Source of the DNA: Chloroflexota bacterium
Lineage (GTDB): Bacteria; Chloroflexota; Anaerolineae; Aggregatilineales; Phototrophicaceae
Direction: 5' to 3'
NCBI GenBank assembly: GCA_023392115.1
Contig: JAEVZT010000545.1
Coordinates: 1-5,229, forward strand
DNA length: 5,229 nucleotides
Under the pieces are notes generated by a model. That model was not told the origin of the DNA. It did not search any database and saw nothing but the letters and a program-made list of their open reading frames with translations. The position numbers and the translations under genes were made by a program. Of this stretch, positions 1-5,225 are shown in pieces (the stretch's first letter is position 1; the number at the start of each line of letters is the position of its first letter).

Positions 1-92
1 CGTCCGCGGCTCGTGCTGTTGGCTATGGGGGGATCGTGCCTATTCGCGTGACTCGAAGTGATGACCAACGCATCGCAAGGAAGGTTGATTGA
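1..92 (+). other. Left-edge stretch, possible 3' end of an upstream gene and leader of the protease gene
   Basis: One frame is open from base 3 to a TGA at 90-92 and would encode about 29 residues ending in RKVD. It ends 15 bases before the protease start and lies in the same frame as the protease, so its stop also prevents any upstream extension of the protease. The stretch is too short to recognise, and its codon use is not clearly coding. The alternative is that it is the promoter and 5' leader of the protease gene; a TTGGCT (19-24) with TATTCG (41-46) at 16 bases is a poor promoter match. I cannot decide between the two. Confidence 0.25.
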
Positions 93-94
93 AC

Positions 95-100
95 AAGGAA
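95..100 (+). promoter_or_regulatory. Ribosome binding site of the protease gene
   Basis: AAGGAA lies 7 bases before the ATG at 108, which is good spacing. A second in-frame ATG at 117 is 16 bases away from it, so the first ATG is the better start. Confidence 0.6.
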
Positions 101-107
101 TGATTTT

Positions 108-1691
108 ATGGCAGCCATGTCCGAAATTAAGCAGATCAAGGAGCAGGTTGAAGCCGAACTGCTCGCGCGCAGCGGCGTCACCGGCGTTGAAATCGGCTAT
201 AAGATCGTCGGCGGGCAGAAGACCAGAGAGCTAGCTATTCGCGTTCTCGTCGAGGAGAAAAAGGACGTTTCCGGCGAAGAAGCCATTCCTAAAACGATTG
301 ATGGGGTGAAAACTGACGTCATTGAGCGCCAATATGTCCTGCACCCGCTGCTCGTCCCGTTGGAAGAATATCAACTGATGGCGGACACCGGGACATATGA
401 TCCGCTGGTCGGGGGGATCAGCATCGGACCGTGCCGCTCGATCTGGATGGAGCCGCCTGACGTGCCGTCTGCCGGTTGGTACATCACCGTCGGCACGCTC
501 GGCGCGGTCGTCAACGATAACGTGACGGGCAACAAGATGCTGCTGAGCAATTTTCACGTCATGTGCGTCGATACCGGCTGGAGCGTTGGCGACACGATGA
601 CTCAGCCGAGCCGTCCTGACGGCGGCTCATGCCCGACAGGAATCGTCGGCGCGCTTGAGCGGGCGTCATTAGGAGGTCAGGTCGACTGCGCGGTTTCGAG
701 CCATACGGCGCGCGGCTCCCAGTGTTCGATCACGGAAATCGGGACGGTCACCGGCACGGCGCCCGCCGTGCTTGACCAGCCGGTGCGGAAGCGCGGGCGC
801 ACGACCGGTCTAACCTATGGCATTGTCGACAGTGTCAGCTTGACGGTGGCGATCCCCTACGGCAATGGTCTGGGTACGGTAACGCTAACCAACCAGATCG
901 GGATTGCCGTCGACACGGCGCGGAGTACACAGTTCGGGAATAACGGCGATTCCGGTTCGGTCGTCGTCAACGATTCGCGCGAAGTTGTCGGGCTGTATTT
1001 CGCGGGCACAACCGACGGCGCGCACGGCGTCGCCAACCCAATTGCTGCGGTGCTGAGCGCGCTCAATGTGTCGATGTGCACGGGCGTGACAAAGTTCAAG
1101 GCGGTGGACGAAGGTGGCGGCATTAAGAAAACTCTCGACGATCCGGTGAAACTCAAGTTCCGTGATGATGGCGGCGGCGGGTTGAAGAAAATACTTGACG
1201 ACCCGGTGACGCTCAAATTCAGCGACGATGGCGGTGGGGTCAAGAAGCTGGTTGACGAGGGTCCTGTCACGCTCAAGTTCAGCGATGACAAGGCGAAAGC
1301 GATCGACGATGTGAAATTGCCCGCGCTCGACAAGCGGCTCGAAGATGTCAAGCTGCCGGGGCGCGATCAGGGCGGCTTTGACCCGCGCAACCCCCTCGTC
1401 AATCCACCGATAAACCGACCGGGCGGCATGCCGTTCGTCCTGTCGACGCCCCATCACTCGATGGCGTGGGCGCAGGGCTACAGCGGGGCACAAGGCGCGG
1501 GGGCGTCAAACTCCGCCCAAGCCTATGAAGCGGCGATTCAGCAGGCAGCGGCGCAGCTGGCGCAGATCGAACAGATGATGCAGCAGGGGGCACAGGAACT
1601 GGCGTCGCTGCAAGAGGCATACAACGCGCTTGCCGCCCAGTATCAAGCGCTCGTCGCCGAGTACCAGCGTCTGATGTCAGGGGGTCAGTAA
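108..1691 (+). CDS. Trypsin-like serine protease with a graspetide-like repeat tail
   Basis: Probably cleaves peptide bonds by a chymotrypsin-fold mechanism. Seen: His150 (SNFHV), Asp193 (QVDCAV) and Ser282 (GNNGDSGS) form a full catalytic triad. Also seen is the GRTTGLTYG segment (230-238) found in many bacterial trypsin-like proteins. Residues 5-90 form a separate N-terminal region (VTGVEIGYK, IPKTIDGVKTDV) that often precedes this protease type. No signal peptide or membrane segment is visible. After about residue 325 the sequence changes character: 20-residue repeats with [TK]LKFxDD and GGG, two DVKLP repeats (399-417), a Pro/Asn-rich stretch (425-440), PFVLSTPHHSMAW (442-454), and a Gln/Ala-rich helical coiled coil (about 466-524). 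The next gene is an MvdD-like ATP-grasp ligase. Inference: the tail is the ligase substrate, and the protease may process it or itself. The tail could instead be a plain linker or binding region. The protease call is firm; the precursor role is not. Confidence 0.88.
   Translation: MAAMSEIKQIKEQVEAELLARSGVTGVEIGYKIVGGQKTRELAIRVLVEEKKDVSGEEAIPKTIDGVKTDVIERQYVLHPLLVPLEEYQLMADTGTYDPLVGGISIGPCRSIWMEPPDVPSAGWYITVGTLGAVVNDNVTGNKMLLSNFHVMCVDTGWSVGDTMTQPSRPDGGSCPTGIVGALERASLGGQVDCAVSSHTARGSQCSITEIGTVTGTAPAVLDQPVRKRGRTTGLTYGIVDSVSLTVAIPYGNGLGTVTLTNQIGIAVDTARSTQFGNNGDSGSVVVNDSREVVGLYFAGTTDGAHGVANPIAAVLSALNVSMCTGVTKFKAVDEGGGIKKTLDDPVKLKFRDDGGGGLKKILDDPVTLKFSDDGGGVKKLVDEGPVTLKFSDDKAKAIDDVKLPALDKRLEDVKLPGRDQGGFDPRNPLVNPPINRPGGMPFVLSTPHHSMAWAQGYSGAQGAGASNSAQAYEAAIQQAAAQLAQIEQMMQQGAQELASLQEAYNALAAQYQALVAEYQRLMSGGQ
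1089..1289 (+). repeat. In-frame 60-base repeats encoding the LKFxDD tail units
   Basis: Units begin at 1089 (degenerate), 1149, 1209 and 1269 (partial), exactly 60 bases or 20 residues apart. The shared pattern is [TK]LKF[RS]DD, then three or four Gly, then a hydrophobic residue, KK, two hydrophobic residues, D[DE] and PV. The first unit is weaker (TKFKAVDE). The units differ at many third codon positions while the peptide is kept, which points to selection on the peptide and not a recent duplication. TLKFSDD resembles the TxKxPSD core of microviridins in order and spacing, with a nucleophile residue ahead of paired acidic residues. Confidence 0.85.
1302..1358 (+). repeat. Second short repeat pair, [DE]DVKLP, in the protease tail
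   Basis: Residues 399-405 read IDDVKLP and residues 411-417 read LEDVKLP, 12 residues apart. They follow the LKFSDD units directly and again pair acidic residues with Lys. They may be a second class of ligase target or a degenerate continuation of the first repeats. Confidence 0.6.
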
Positions 1692-1703
1692 GCTGAAGCT
1701 CGC

Positions 1704-1738
1704 GCCGGGGTCGAACGGGAGGGTCATTCGACCCCGGC
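1704..1738 (+). terminator. Strong intergenic hairpin, terminator-like or attenuating
   Basis: A perfect 12-base-pair stem (GCCGGGGTCGAA at 1704-1715 with TTCGACCCCGGC at 1727-1738) closes an 11-base loop. It lies 12 bases after the protease stop and 34 bases before the ligase start. No T-run follows, so it is not a classical intrinsic terminator. It could give partial termination, protect the 3' end of the protease mRNA, or act in both ways. Because it separates the two genes, it may set a higher level for the protease than for the ligase. Confidence 0.6.
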
Positions 1739-1772
1739 TGACTGATCGACACACACTCAAGGAAAATCACGC

Positions 1773-2714
1773 ATGATCCTGATCATTTCGTCACTCAACG
1801 ACGAACATGCTATCGTCGTGCGCGATCGCCTGCAGCGCCGAAACGCGCGCGTCCAGCTCCTCGACCTGTCGGAATTCCCTCAGCAGCTTCCTCTCTCGAT
1901 CCGTTATACCAAACAGCCGGATGACGGCTATCAGGCGACGCTCGGCACCATCGATTTGGCGGCGTGCAGGGTGGCGTGGTGGCGGCGCCCACAGCCTTTC
2001 CAACCCCATCCCGACGTCGGCGATCAAACGTCGCTGTCGTTTGTATACGCCGAGTGTCATGCCGCGATCTCAGGGCTGTGGCTCAACACCGACGCCTTCT
2101 GGATCAACCACCCGACGCGCGACGACGAAGCCGCGCACAAGGTTCACCAGTTGAAGGTCGCGCAGGCGATCGGGCTGGAAATTCCGACGACGTTGATCAC
2201 CAACGATCCCGCGCGCGCGCGTGCCTTCGTCAGCACCTACGGGCATGAGCGGACAATCTATAAGGCGTTTTCAGGCACGATCGAAGCGTGGCGCGAAACG
2301 CGTGTGTTACGCGCCGACGAAGTCGAACTGCTCGACAATGTCCGCTACGCCCCGGTAATCTTTCAGGAATACATTCCGGCTCACATCGACCTGCGTATTA
2401 CCGTCGTCGGCGATGAAATCTTCCCGGTCGCCATTTACTCGCAGGAGACAGGCTACCAGTTCGATTACCGTATGGAAATGGACAGCGCGCGCGTGGAGGC
2501 GTTCGAAATTCCTGAGGAAGTTCAGTCGCTGTTACGCCAGTACATGCGCCGGCTCGGCTTGGTTTACGGCGCTATCGACATGCGCCTGACGCCCGATGGT
2601 CGTTATGTTTTCCTTGAGGTCAATCCGTCGGGACAGTGGCTGTTCGTCGAAAGCCGCTCGAACCAGCCGATCACCGATGCGATGGTCGACTTGATGTGCC
2701 GTCATGACAGCTAA
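1773..2714 (+). CDS. MvdC/MvdD-like ATP-grasp ligase (graspetide-type peptide maturase)
   Basis: Family role: ATP-dependent joining of Thr, Ser or Lys side chains to Asp or Glu side chains in a peptide, through an acyl-phosphate, in the cytoplasm. Seen: WWRRP at 69-73; NHP at 112-114; HKVHQLKVAQAIGLEIPTTL (122-141), typical of this family; YKAFSG at 163-168; FQEYIP at 197-202; DLRI at 206-209; DYR at 231-233. Asp269 (GAIDMRL) and Glu282/Asn284 (FLEVNPSGQW) are the expected Mg-ATP ligands. The 313-residue length is close to the usual 320-330, and nothing essential looks lost. The start is firm: an in-frame TGA lies at 1743-1745, no other start codon follows it, and AAGGA (1759-1763) sits 9 bases before the ATG. 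It lies 81 bases after the protease whose tail has candidate target repeats. The family is secure. That the substrate is this protease is an inference, as other ATP-grasp enzymes (for example glutathione or lysine-type ligases) share the fold. Confidence 0.88.
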   Translation: MILIISSLNDEHAIVVRDRLQRRNARVQLLDLSEFPQQLPLSIRYTKQPDDGYQATLGTIDLAACRVAWWRRPQPFQPHPDVGDQTSLSFVYAECHAAISGLWLNTDAFWINHPTRDDEAAHKVHQLKVAQAIGLEIPTTLITNDPARARAFVSTYGHERTIYKAFSGTIEAWRETRVLRADEVELLDNVRYAPVIFQEYIPAHIDLRITVVGDEIFPVAIYSQETGYQFDYRMEMDSARVEAFEIPEEVQSLLRQYMRRLGLVYGAIDMRLTPDGRYVFLEVNPSGQWLFVESRSNQPITDAMVDLMCRHDS

Positions 2715-2740
2715 CCAACTGCGATCGCGGCGCGGGCGCT

Positions 2741-2768
2741 TTGCGCGATGGCTTCGTCTTGTTACATT
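2741..2768 (+). promoter_or_regulatory. Possible promoter of the methyltransferase gene
   Basis: TTGCGC (2741-2746), a 16-base spacer and an extended -10 TGTTACATT (2760-2768) lie in the 81-base gap after the ligase stop. Each hexamer matches four of six consensus bases. If real, the methyltransferase is a separate transcription unit from the protease and ligase. Confidence 0.3.
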
Positions 2769-2795
2769 CAACCTCTGTAGACCGGGGGGAATAAG

Positions 2796-3632
2796 ATGGC
2801 AGCAGCGCAGGATAACCGGCTCGTCAACGAGCACTATGGTCGTCAGGGGCTTGGCGAAGTTATGCTCGAGGGGTTGCGTGCGGCGGGGAAGGACATCGAC
2901 AGGCTCTCGCATCTCGATCTCGCGCCCGTCGATCAGTTTCACGCCGGCGGCATCAAGACGACGCGCGCGCTCGCCGAACTCGCCGCGATCGGCACAAGCG
3001 ACAACGTGCTGGATGTCGGCGGTGGGGTTGGGGGACCGGCAAGAACGCTGGCGGCGGAATTCGGCTGCTCCGTGACTGTCCTCGACGTTACTGAGGAATT
3101 CTGCCGCGTCGGCGAGATGCTCACGTCGCAGGCGGGCTTAAACGATCGAGTGAAGTTTGAAATCGGCAGCGCGCTCGCTATGCCGTTCCCTGACGCGAGC
3201 TTTGATGTCGTTTGGACGCAGCACAGTTCGATGAACATCGCCGACAAAGCGCGGCTGTACGCCGAAATCTACCGCGTCTTGCGCCCCGGCGGTCGCCTCG
3301 CCCTTCACGAGATCACGGCGGGCAGGGTTCAGCCGATTCACTTCCCCGCGCACTGGGCGCGGACGCCCGATTTGAGTTTCCTGCTACCGACGGAAACGAT
3401 GCGCGAAATCATCAGCGCCTCTGGTTTTCACGAGCGTCTGTGGCTCGATCAAACTGCTGCGGCGCTCATCGGTTTTCGCAAGGGGCTTGAAGTGGCGACC
3501 TCGCCAACGCCGCCGCCGCTCAGCTTGCATCTGCTTCTCGGTGACAATTTCCTGCCCGCGCTGACGAATATGGTGCGGAACGTCGAAGAGGGGCGGATCG
3601 CGTTCGTCAAGGCGGTCTTCGACAAGCCCTAG
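2796..3632 (+). CDS. Class I SAM-dependent methyltransferase (Methyltransf_11-like)
   Basis: Transfers a methyl group from S-adenosylmethionine; the acceptor cannot be told from sequence. Seen: motif I VLDVGGGVGGPAR (71-83), an acidic residue after it at Asp97 (VTVLDVT), motif II FPDASFDVVW (131-140) and motif III LRPGGRLALHEI (162-173). The segment DQFHAGGIKTT (46-56) before motif I, and EEGRIAFVKAVF near the C-terminus, are typical of a roughly 280-residue group related to sarcosine/glycine-type and similar small-molecule methyltransferases. An in-frame TAG at 2778-2780 leaves ATG 2796 as the start, with a weak GGGGGA at 2785-2790. It does not look like protein isoaspartyl methyltransferase, the kind that accompanies some graspetide clusters, so a role in the peptide system is doubtful. 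It ends convergently with the next gene. Confidence 0.85.
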   Translation: MAAAQDNRLVNEHYGRQGLGEVMLEGLRAAGKDIDRLSHLDLAPVDQFHAGGIKTTRALAELAAIGTSDNVLDVGGGVGGPARTLAAEFGCSVTVLDVTEEFCRVGEMLTSQAGLNDRVKFEIGSALAMPFPDASFDVVWTQHSSMNIADKARLYAEIYRVLRPGGRLALHEITAGRVQPIHFPAHWARTPDLSFLLPTETMREIISASGFHERLWLDQTAAALIGFRKGLEVATSPTPPPLSLHLLLGDNFLPALTNMVRNVEEGRIAFVKAVFDKP

Positions 3633-3862
3633 CGCAGCAGCGCCAGCAGCTCAGGCAGAAGCAGCGCGGCGATCATCAGCAGCACGATTGCCAGCACGAT
3701 GAGCCGGCGAAGCGTCCAGAATGGTCGCCTGCGATCGCCGACATAGCCAATCGTCAGCGGATCGCTGTCCGGCGTCGCCTCGTCGCCTAACTCGGCGTTA
3801 TCGCGCGCGTCGGGGTATTCATCGTCGTCTATCCAGTCGTCGCGTCGGTTATGGGGTGACAC
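3629..3862 (-). CDS. Small acidic single-pass membrane protein, function unknown
   Basis: I do not recognise this 77-residue protein. Its first 35 residues hold 13 Asp/Glu (DDWIDDDEY and on), followed by a basic cluster (RRR at 44-46, RR at 52-53). A hydrophobic helix runs from about residue 54 to 74, ending two residues before the C-terminus. By the positive-inside rule the acidic part faces the cytoplasm and the protein is tail-anchored. The start is GTG at 3862, chosen because AAAGGA (3877-3872, minus strand) lies 9 bases upstream; an ATG at 3866-3864 is out of frame and stops after five codons. Its stop overlaps that of the convergent methyltransferase within a shared CTAG. It is likely real because of the ribosome binding site and the protein-like composition, but it could be lineage-specific. 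Confidence 0.65.
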   Translation of the reverse strand: MSPHNRRDDWIDDDEYPDARDNAELGDEATPDSDPLTIGYVGDRRRPFWTLRRLIVLAIVLLMIAALLLPELLALLR

Positions 3863-3973
3863 CCATTCACGTCCTTTGATAAACCGTCATTGAGCGTAAC
3901 TTTCTGCCTAGTTGTCGATCTTAGCGTCTGCGTTCAGCCCCCGCCAGAACGCGGAACGCCGGATGCCTCCTGC

Positions 3974-4002
3974 TTCCCAATTTAGAAAATATGTGCTAAA
4001 AT
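3974..4002 (+). promoter_or_regulatory. Likely promoter of the primase-like gene, extended -10
   Basis: TGCTAAAAT (3994-4002) is a good extended -10, with TAAAAT matching five of six bases. TTCCCA (3974-3979) is a four-of-six -35 at 17 bases. The surrounding bases are unusually AT-rich for this window. Transcription would start near 4009, after the GTG at 4006, which argues against that codon as a translation start. Confidence 0.5.
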
Positions 4003-4003
4003 T
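3979..4003. promoter_or_regulatory. Inverted repeat over the -10, candidate operator
   Basis: AATTTAG (3979-3985) is repeated in inverted form as CTAAAATT (3996-4003), with one extra base in the right arm. The right arm covers the -10 element, as expected for a repressor site. AT-rich sequence gives such dyads by chance fairly often. Confidence 0.3.
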
Positions 4004-4078
4004 GAGTGAAGAACCGCCGAAATCCATGCTGCACAGACTCGTCGGTTGCTGCGCAAAGCGTACCAGATTTGAGTGGAC

Positions 4079-4082
4079 AGGA
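4079..4082 (+). promoter_or_regulatory. Ribosome binding site deciding the primase start
   Basis: AGGA ends 7 bases before ATG 4090. The earlier in-frame GTG at 4006 has no such site. Confidence 0.5.
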
Positions 4083-4089
4083 CATCGGC

Positions 4090-5205
4090 ATGTCACAGCC
4101 CCGAAGAAGCGTGGCTTCTTTACGCGAAAAAGTGGACAGCCTGAAGAAGGCGATCGATCTGCGCGATCTGTTCATGGAACGCTATCCCGGTCGATTCCGC
4201 CGTTCCGGTCGCTGGCTTTACGGTCGGTCGCCGTACCGAGACGACCGGCATCCGAGCTTCGCCGTCAACGAGGATGTGTACATCGACTTCGCAACCGGCG
4301 AGCATGGTGACGAGGTCGATTTCGTCCAGCGCGAACAGGGGTTGTCGTTCATCGAGGCGATCCAGTCGCTTGAAGCCCGGGCGGGTGGCGTAGACTTTGC
4401 GCCTGTGCAAAGCGCGAAACTGCCGAAGTTCTCGCCGAGCCCAAGCGAACTGCCGCCCGCCGAGTGGCAGGACATTATGCGCGCCGAGTGCCGCCGTGCC
4501 AGCGCCTATCTGTTTTCCGCCGCGCCTCAGGCGAAACAGGCGCTGCGCTGGCTGCGCGAACGTGGCTTAAGCGGACGCACGATACGCGGGGCTGGTTTGG
4601 GCTTTAATCCCGACTGGCGGCGCACGCGCCTGCGTGATTCGCAGACCGGGCAGCGCGTGTCAATCGCGCCGGGTATACTCATTCCCTGTATGGTCGACGG
4701 CGCGCTGTGGGCAGTCCACATTCGCACGCTGCCCGGAATCCCCCCCTACCAGTCGGCAGACGGGCAGGCGTTACCCAAGTATCTCTACGCGCGCGGGAGC
4801 AAGGCGGGTGCGCTCTACAATGGCGACGCGCTGTTTGAAGGCTGCGACGTGTTGATCGTTGAAGGGGAGTTCGACGCGCTGCTGGCACAGCAGGAACTAG
4901 GCGATCGGGTAGTGGTTGTCACGTCGGGCAGCGCGACAAACTATCTGCCGAAGCGCTGGCTTGACTTAATGAAGCTGGGGCGGCGCGTTTATTCGTGCTT
5001 TGACAATGATGAGGCGGGGCAGCGAGCAGCGGACGGGATCGGCGAACTGCTCGGCAGGCAGCATCAACGGCTATCGCTGCCGCAGGGCAAGGATATCACC
5101 GAATACGTTGTCAACTATGGCGGCAATCTGCGCGTCTGGTGGGAAAGTGAGCTGCGGCGGACATCGCCCGATCCAGTTCAGCAGCCGCTTCCCGGCTTAC
5201 TGTAA
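4090..5205 (+). CDS. DnaG-like primase/TOPRIM protein with a degenerate CHC2 finger
   Basis: Family role: DnaG-type primases make RNA primers for DNA replication. Positions count from ATG 4090 (371 residues). Residues 28-95 match the CHC2 finger layout (SPYRDDRHPSFAVN, then YIDFATGEHGDEVDFV), but the usual Cys-Pro-x-His and Cys-x-x-Cys ligands are replaced (SPYR; FATGEHG). A DnaG_N-like part follows at about 130-235 (RWLRERGLSGRTIRGAGLGF). The TOPRIM domain has VEGEFDAL (Glu258), and DNDEAG with Asp305 and Asp307, then GKDITEYV at 333-340. The catalytic acidic residues are kept. The protein is far shorter than a cellular DnaG (about 600) and lacks its helicase-binding C-terminus. The frame stays open back to GTG 4006, but that codon lacks a ribosome binding site and sits at the predicted transcription start. 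Short forms like this are common in phages and plasmids. It may be a functional primase or a TOPRIM nuclease-like derivative. Confidence 0.82.
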   Translation: MSQPRRSVASLREKVDSLKKAIDLRDLFMERYPGRFRRSGRWLYGRSPYRDDRHPSFAVNEDVYIDFATGEHGDEVDFVQREQGLSFIEAIQSLEARAGGVDFAPVQSAKLPKFSPSPSELPPAEWQDIMRAECRRASAYLFSAAPQAKQALRWLRERGLSGRTIRGAGLGFNPDWRRTRLRDSQTGQRVSIAPGILIPCMVDGALWAVHIRTLPGIPPYQSADGQALPKYLYARGSKAGALYNGDALFEGCDVLIVEGEFDALLAQQELGDRVVVVTSGSATNYLPKRWLDLMKLGRRVYSCFDNDEAGQRAADGIGELLGRQHQRLSLPQGKDITEYVVNYGGNLRVWWESELRRTSPDPVQQPLPGLL

Positions 5206-5211
5206 GTCAAC

Positions 5212-5216
5212 AGGAG
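5212..5216 (+). promoter_or_regulatory. Ribosome binding site of the next gene
   Basis: AGGAG lies 9 bases before the ATG at 5226, with only 20 bases between this start and the primase stop. The spacing suggests cotranscription with the primase-like gene. Confidence 0.6.
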
Positions 5217-5225
5217 CAGCGAGCC

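Larger units (their letters stand above)
3863..4089. other. Divergent intergenic region between the membrane protein and primase-like genes
   Basis: These 227 bases separate two divergent genes. They contain the ribosome binding site of the minus-strand gene (3872-3877), the primase promoter and dyad (3974-4003), and the likely primase leader (about 4009-4089). Short open frames on both strands across it have no ribosome binding site and no recognisable protein. No clear promoter for the minus-strand gene was found; a TCGACA on that strand lacks a -10 partner. Confidence 0.6.

Noticed and set aside
1089..1289. Repeat array considered as a CRISPR or DNA-level repeat element
   Set aside because: The repeats are in frame, contiguous, without spacers, and diverged at synonymous sites, so they are protein repeats.
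857..1493. Long minus-strand open frames (202 and 164 codons) antisense to the protease tail
   Set aside because: They mirror the repeat-rich protease gene; their peptides are simple shadows of its codons and no ribosome binding site or family is seen.
1399..1770. Minus-strand open frame of 123 codons across the protease end and the intergenic hairpin
   Set aside because: Its Pro/Arg/Ser-rich composition is typical of a shadow frame in GC-rich DNA, and the plus-strand gene is clearly coding.
2704..3075. Plus-strand frame whose ATG overlaps the ligase end, like a coupled start
   Set aside because: The peptide is Ser/Arg-rich with no recognisable motif and overlaps the well-supported methyltransferase in another frame.
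3851..3866. GGGTGaCACCC palindrome at the start of the minus-strand small gene
   Set aside because: It is short, has a single central base, and overlaps the start codon region; it is not convincing as an operator or RNA hairpin by itself.
4006..4089. N-terminal extension of the primase-like protein from GTG 4006
   Set aside because: No ribosome binding site, it lies at the predicted transcription start, and the 28 extra residues do not resemble the family; ATG 4090 has AGGA at good spacing.
3908..4310. Short frames on both strands in the gap before the primase-like gene
   Set aside because: No ribosome binding site or recognisable domain; the plus-strand one runs into the primase gene out of frame.
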